A stretch of DNA of 64,000 nucleotides from Burkholderia multivorans ATCC BAA-247 (GTDB taxonomy: Bacteria; Pseudomonadota; Gammaproteobacteria; Burkholderiales; Burkholderiaceae), in contig NZ_CP009832.1 of assembly GCF_000959525.1 (NCBI RefSeq), positions 3,224,001-3,288,000 of the forward strand, written 5' to 3'. The translations under genes were made by a program, and so were the position numbers. Below the pieces are notes generated by a model. The model was not told the DNA's origin, ran no database searches, and saw nothing but the letters and a program-made list of their open reading frames with translations. Below, piece after piece: positions 60,070-64,000 of the stretch (position 1 is its first letter; the number at the start of each line of letters is the position of its first letter).

Positions 60070-62271
60070 TCAGAACGTGTAGACGGCCGACAGCATCGCC
60101 GCGCGCCCGTCGCCGAACTCGACGGCCGACGAGCGCGACGCGTTGCCCGGCTGCTGCCGCACGCGCTCCACGTACGCGCGATCGAACAGGTTGTCGACGT
60201 TCAGCTGAAACCGCAGCCGCCGGTTCACGTCGTAGCTCGCCATCAGGTTGTGCACCCAGTACGCGCCGAGCGTCCCGTCGCCTTCGGACGTCACGTTGCG
60301 CCGGCCGACGAAATGCGACCCATAGCCGATCGTCCAGCCGGCCGGCAGCCGATAGGTCGTCCACAGATTGAACGCGTGCCGCGGCGTGTTGCCGAGCGCC
60401 TTCCCGTTGCGACGCGGCGACGACGGCGAGTCGAGCGTCGCGCTCGCGAGATACGTGTAGTTCGCGAACAGATCCCACTTCGGCGTGATCTTGCCAGCCG
60501 CGCCGAGCTCGACGCCGCGCACGCGCTGCTTGCCGGCGAGCAGGTAGCTGCCGTCGGACATCCGTTCGCGTGCGTGGTGCTTGTACGTCTGGAACAGCGC
60601 GCCGTTCACCGCGAGACCGGCGAGCCCCTCCCACTTCGCGCCAAGTTCGACGCTCTCGTTCTTCTCGGGCGCGAGGCCGCCCGATGCCGCGTTCACGCCG
60701 CTGCCCGTCGTGACGAGGAATTCCGCCGACGGATTGAACGACGTGCCGTATGCCGCGTAGATGCGACCGTTGTCGGTCGGCTTGAACACGAGCCCCGCGC
60801 GCGTGCTCAGATGACGGTCCGCGGTGTCCGCGCGCTCGGTCGGCTTGCCGGCCGGCGTATTGCGCGCCCAGCCGTCGATCCAGTCGTGACGCAGCCCGAC
60901 GTCGAGGTCCCAGTACCGGCCGAACGAGATCGTATCGAACGCGTACAGCGCCTTCACGTCGAGCGCCGTATCGGTGCGCGCGGTGTTCTCGCGGCGCGCG
61001 GGGCCCGTCCAATAGCCGGGCGGCGCGGCAAGCGCATAGCCGTTCTTCGGGAAGTGACGCGCGAGCCCGTGCGAGTAGGTGCTGCGCGCGTACGTCTCGC
61101 GCGAGATCTCGAAGCCCGCGACGAGCGTATGGCCGACGCCGAACGTGCTGAATTCGCCGGTCGCGTTCGTCTGGTTCATCCACATCGCGGTGGACGCGTC
61201 GCGCCCGTAGCCCTGCGGCCCTGCCGGCTTGTAGCGCCCGGGCGGCATCCCGTCGAGGTTCGCATGCGACGCGGAAATCACCGTGTCGCGATTCAGATGC
61301 GCGTAGCGGCTCAGGTTCTGCAGCTTCAGCTGCGGCGACACGTCGTGCTCGGCCTTCACGGTGAACGTATTGGACTCGATCCGCTCGCGGTCGAGGTTGC
61401 GCCAGCCGAAATAAGCATCGCGCGCGACGCCGCCGAGCACCTGGCCGTTGCGCGCGGGCAGCCCGTAGTCGGGCAGGTTGTGGTCGTACTGGTGGAAATA
61501 GCCGAGCGTCACGCGCGTCGGCGTGCCGAGCCCGAAGCCGAGCGACGGTGCGACGCCCCAGCGCCGCTTGCGGATGTCGTTGCGGCCGGGCACGTCGTTC
61601 ACGTGAGCCATCGCATTGAGCCGGAACACCGAACTGCCGTCGCTGCCGGGCAGCGGGCGGTTCGCGTCGAGCGTCGCGCGCCGGTAGCCGGACGTGCCGA
61701 GCACCGTGCCGGCCTCGATGAACGCCTTGCGCTGCGGCGCCTTGCTGATCAGGTTGACCGAGCCGCCCGTCGTGCCCGCGCCGCCGAACACCGAATTCGG
61801 CCCCTTGATGACCTCGACGGCGTCGATGTTGAACAGATCGCTGCGATTGTTCTGCGCGCTGTCGCGCAACCCGTCGAGCTGCAGGTTCGCGTGCGCGCTG
61901 AAGCCGCGGATGAGCAGCATGTCGCCCGACCCGCCGCCGCCCTCGCCCGCGTTGAACGTGATGCCCGCGACGTTGGACAGCGCTTCGCGCAGGCTCGTGA
62001 CCTGCTGCTCGTCGAGCACCTCGCGCGGCACGACGGTGATCGTCTGCGGCACGTCGAGCAGCGGCGTCGCGTATTTCGCGGAGCCCGAACGATCGACGCG
62101 CGAGCCGGTGTCGCGCTCGCCCTGCACGACGATCGGGCTCAGGTGCGGCGCGCGCCGCGGATCGGTGTCGTCCGCAGCGGCCGGCGCGGCCGCGCAGGTC
62201 ATCATCGCGAATGCGACGGAAACAGCCGGGCGACGCGGCGGCGTCGCGCTCGACTGGATCGGGCTCGTCAT
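60070..62271 (-). CDS. TonB-dependent siderophore receptor
   Basis: This 733-residue outer-membrane barrel has a signal peptide, a plug domain (PQTITVVPREVLDEQQVTSLREAL, GDMLLIRGFSAHANLQLDGLRD, VEVIKGPNSVFGGAGTTGGSVNLISK) and the C-terminal YVERVRQQPG...AVYTF strand ending in aromatic F. It takes up a ferric siderophore with TonB energy. ATG 62271 is preferred over 62307 because the latter lies over the Fur box. No siderophore synthesis or permease genes adjoin. Confidence 0.92.
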   Translation of the reverse strand: MTSPIQSSATPPRRPAVSVAFAMMTCAAAPAAADDTDPRRAPHLSPIVVQGERDTGSRVDRSGSAKYATPLLDVPQTITVVPREVLDEQQVTSLREALSNVAGITFNAGEGGGGSGDMLLIRGFSAHANLQLDGLRDSAQNNRSDLFNIDAVEVIKGPNSVFGGAGTTGGSVNLISKAPQRKAFIEAGTVLGTSGYRRATLDANRPLPGSDGSSVFRLNAMAHVNDVPGRNDIRKRRWGVAPSLGFGLGTPTRVTLGYFHQYDHNLPDYGLPARNGQVLGGVARDAYFGWRNLDRERIESNTFTVKAEHDVSPQLKLQNLSRYAHLNRDTVISASHANLDGMPPGRYKPAGPQGYGRDASTAMWMNQTNATGEFSTFGVGHTLVAGFEISRETYARSTYSHGLARHFPKNGYALAAPPGYWTGPARRENTARTDTALDVKALYAFDTISFGRYWDLDVGLRHDWIDGWARNTPAGKPTERADTADRHLSTRAGLVFKPTDNGRIYAAYGTSFNPSAEFLVTTGSGVNAASGGLAPEKNESVELGAKWEGLAGLAVNGALFQTYKHHARERMSDGSYLLAGKQRVRGVELGAAGKITPKWDLFANYTYLASATLDSPSSPRRNGKALGNTPRHAFNLWTTYRLPAGWTIGYGSHFVGRRNVTSEGDGTLGAYWVHNLMASYDVNRRLRFQLNVDNLFDRAYVERVRQQPGNASRSSAVEFGDGRAAMLSAVYTF

Positions 62272-62289
62272 GGTCACTTCCCCTTCATC

Positions 62290-62308
62290 AATGAGAATGG
62301 TTCTCATT
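62290..62308. promoter_or_regulatory. Fur box
   Basis: AATGAGAATGGTTCTCATT is a near-perfect dyad (AATGAGAA-N3-TTCTCATT) of the Fur consensus type. It lies 19-37 bp before the receptor start, indicating repression by iron through Fur. Confidence 0.85.
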
Positions 62309-62402
62309 CAAAATAAAAGGGCGCGACATGGCAATCGGACGGAAACGAAATTTCCGTGGAAGCGGCGCCTGCCGCTTCGGCGCGTCGAGCGGCGTCAGGC
62401 CG

Positions 62403-63041
62403 TCAGGCCGCCTCGCGTGCGAGCGCGCGCCGCGCGGCCGGCCGTTCGGCTTCGCGCTGCGCGTGCGCGGTCCAGGCGCGATGCCGCGTCATGTCGAAGC
62501 CGATCGCGCCACCCCACCGGTACAGCACCAGCAGGAACGGATCGACGATCGAATGGCCACCCGGCTCCGCCCACGTGCGTCCGTCCGCGAGCGCCGCCTC
62601 GATCGTCGCGTTCGCCGCGTCGATCACGCTGCGTCCATGCTCGCTGATCGCACCGTGCAGCGCCGGATCGCCGACGAAGCGGCCGGGCCGCCACAGCGTG
62701 CCGTAGCCGACGCCGTGCACCCAGCCGACGAGCCAGGCGAGCCATTCGTGGCACCGCGCTTCGCGCAGCGCATCGTCGAGCGGCAGCAGCTGCGCATCCG
62801 GATGGCGGCGCGCGAGATACGTCAGGATCGCCGGCGTTTCGGTCAGCACGCGCGACTCGCCGGGAATCGCGAGCACCGGCACACGCGCTTTCGGGTTGAT
62901 CGCGAGATAGCCGTCGGTGAGGTTCTCCTGCTTGCGGACCTGCACGATCTCGACGTCGAACGGTGCGCCCGTTTCTTCGAGCGCGATATGAGCGGCGAGC
63001 GAACACGCGCCCGGCGAAAGATAGAGACGATAGGCGTTCAT
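62403..63041 (-). CDS. Glutathione S-transferase family protein
   Basis: This 212-residue GST starts AYRLYLSPGACSLAAHIALEETGAPFDVEIV with the Ser/Cys region of beta-class GSTs, then LAINPKARVPVLAIPG and LTETPAILTYLA, with a helical C-terminal domain ending in SIVDPFLLVLYRWGG. It is probably cytosolic. It is divergent from the LysR gene, its likely regulator. Confidence 0.9.
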   Translation of the reverse strand: MNAYRLYLSPGACSLAAHIALEETGAPFDVEIVQVRKQENLTDGYLAINPKARVPVLAIPGESRVLTETPAILTYLARRHPDAQLLPLDDALREARCHEWLAWLVGWVHGVGYGTLWRPGRFVGDPALHGAISEHGRSVIDAANATIEAALADGRTWAEPGGHSIVDPFLLVLYRWGGAIGFDMTRHRAWTAHAQREAERPAARRALAREAA

Positions 63042-63132
63042 GGTGGCATTGCCCCGGCGGGCCTGTGAAAGACGAGCACGAGTGTAGGAATGCCGCGCCC
63101 GCGGCCGCAAACGATGAATTGTCGTGCTCGGA

Positions 63133-63147
63133 CATTAGTGTTACTAA
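63133..63147. promoter_or_regulatory. Palindrome in the GST-LysR divergent region
   Basis: ATTAGT-GTT-ACTAAT has perfect 6 bp arms around a 3 bp spacer. It lies 5 bp before the LysR start and about 90 bp before the GST start, and may be a LysR operator or an autoregulatory site. Confidence 0.5.
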
Positions 63148-63152
63148 TGCGC

Positions 63153-64000
63153 AATGCGACGCATCCATCTCCCTCCGCTGCAGACTTTGCGTGCGTTCGA
63201 GGCCGCCGTCCGGCTGCAAAGCTTCACGCGCGCAGCCGACGAACTCGCGCTCACGCAAGGCGCCGTGAGCCAGCACATCCGCGCGCTCGAGGCGCAGCTC
63301 GGCTATCCGCTATTCACGCGCGAACGCGGCGGCGCAACGCCTTCTCACGCCGCGCATGCGCTCGCGCTGCAGGTGCGCCAGGGGCTCAGCGTGCTCGAGC
63401 GCGCGTTCGAGCCGACGCACGCAGTGCGCGCCCGGCCGCGCGCCTGCGACGTCACGCTCAACGTCAGCGTGCTGCCGAGCGTGGCCGAGCGCTGGCTCGC
63501 GCCGCGGCTGCCGCGCTTCGCGGCCGCGCACCCGCAGATCTCGATCGTGCTGCATCCGGACACAGCGCTCGCGCCGCTTCGCAAGCGCGACCGCATCGAC
63601 GTCGCGCTGCGCTATGGGCCCGGCACGTGGCCGGGCGTCGTCGCCGAGAAGCTGATGAACGAGACCGTGTTTCCGGTCGCGAGCCCCGCGTACCGCAACC
63701 GCGACGGCATCGCGCCGCGCGCGCCGGCCGATCTCGTGCGCGCGACGCTGCTGCGCCATCCCGCGCAGCCGTGGGAACCGTGGTTTCAGGCCGCGCGGCT
63801 CGATCTGACCGAATCGGCGCGCGCGCCGCGCTTCGCGGACGCGAACGCGCTGATCGACGCGGTGCTGAAAGGACGCGGCGTCGCGCTCGCGCGCCGCTCG
63901 CTGATCGAGCGCGAACTCGCGAGCGGCGCGCTCGTGCGCGTATCGACGGTGCGCATCACCGACGTCTACGCACACTACGTCGTGTGGCGCCCCGGCCATC
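63153..64000 (+). CDS. LysR-family transcriptional regulator, 3' end cut by the window
   Basis: The 282 codons present start MRRIHLPPLQTLRAFEAAVRLQSFTRAADELALTQGAVSQHIRALE in outline, a GcvA-like helix-turn-helix. They continue through most of the effector domain (LNVSVLPSVAERWLAPRLPRFAAAHPQISIVLH; VALRYGPGTWPGVVAEKL). Only the last residues are missing. It is divergent from the GST gene. Confidence 0.9.

Overview
The window is high-GC DNA (roughly two-thirds G+C) packed with housekeeping genes. It looks like the primary chromosome of a Burkholderia sensu stricto, probably a Burkholderia cepacia complex species. Pointers are the split metH, PhaM, DUF3567, DUF1840 and DUF3108 proteins, the bioA-F-D-B operon and the fused indolepyruvate oxidoreductase. 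Species assignment is inference. No rRNA, tRNA, insertion sequence, integrase or CRISPR array was seen.

Layout. 1-0.7 kb: the 5' end of a leftward PAAR-protein gene preceded by a small overlapping gene. 1-4.6 kb: birA-coaX, a small membrane protein, hldE2 and a ferritin-like protein. 5-9.3 kb, leftward: patatin, PhaM, an enoyl-CoA hydratase-like protein and an FAH-family protein, with a divergent IclR regulator. 10.3-21.3 kb: a DUF3108 protein, DUF3567 behind a structured leader, metH in two genes, DUF1840, argS, a SPOR protein, dsbA and an SDR. 21.7-30 kb: an orphan peptide-binding protein, an MBL hydrolase, aceK, a carbonic anhydrase, an SDR, a YchJ-like protein and a secreted alpha/beta hydrolase. 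30.5-34.9 kb: the biotin operon bioA-bioF-bioD-bioB. 35-42.1 kb: a LysR regulator facing an operon pxpA-BCCP-biotin carboxylase-pxpB-pxpC plus an NCS1 transporter. 42.2-42.7 kb: a chimeric remnant of cutC and the bioB 3' end. 42.8-47.3 kb: a secreted protein, cutC, an EAL protein and a Na+/H+ antiporter. 47.4-51 kb: a 1190-residue indolepyruvate oxidoreductase. 51.3-54.25 kb: a non-coding repeat array. 54.5-64 kb: a GST, a sulfate-binding protein, a DapA-family protein behind a leader hairpin, a LysR regulator, an MFS permease, a TonB receptor with a Fur box, a second GST and a truncated LysR gene.

Three things deserve attention. (1) The ~3 kb array at 51.3-54.25 kb is built of about 26 diverged units with a steady ~89.5 bp period. 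Units alternate between two types, giving a ~179 bp super-period. By eye I count eleven copies of TATCCACA, the core of a DnaA box, all on the + strand. It lies between divergent genes and is not convincingly coding, so a DnaA-titration (datA-like) or nucleoid-organising locus is a reasonable hypothesis. (2) The pxp module is bracketed by two near-identical copies of the bioB 3' end, the second fused to a piece of cutC. This is a footprint of tandem duplication or of insertion at the bioB 3' end. (3) The pxp operon has all the parts of a split urea-carboxylase-like enzyme (BCCP, biotin carboxylase and a PxpB/PxpC carboxyltransferase-like pair) plus a PxpA hydrolase and an NCS1 transporter, next to the biotin genes and in the same window as birA. 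It may be a biotin-dependent carboxylase for an unidentified cyclic amide.
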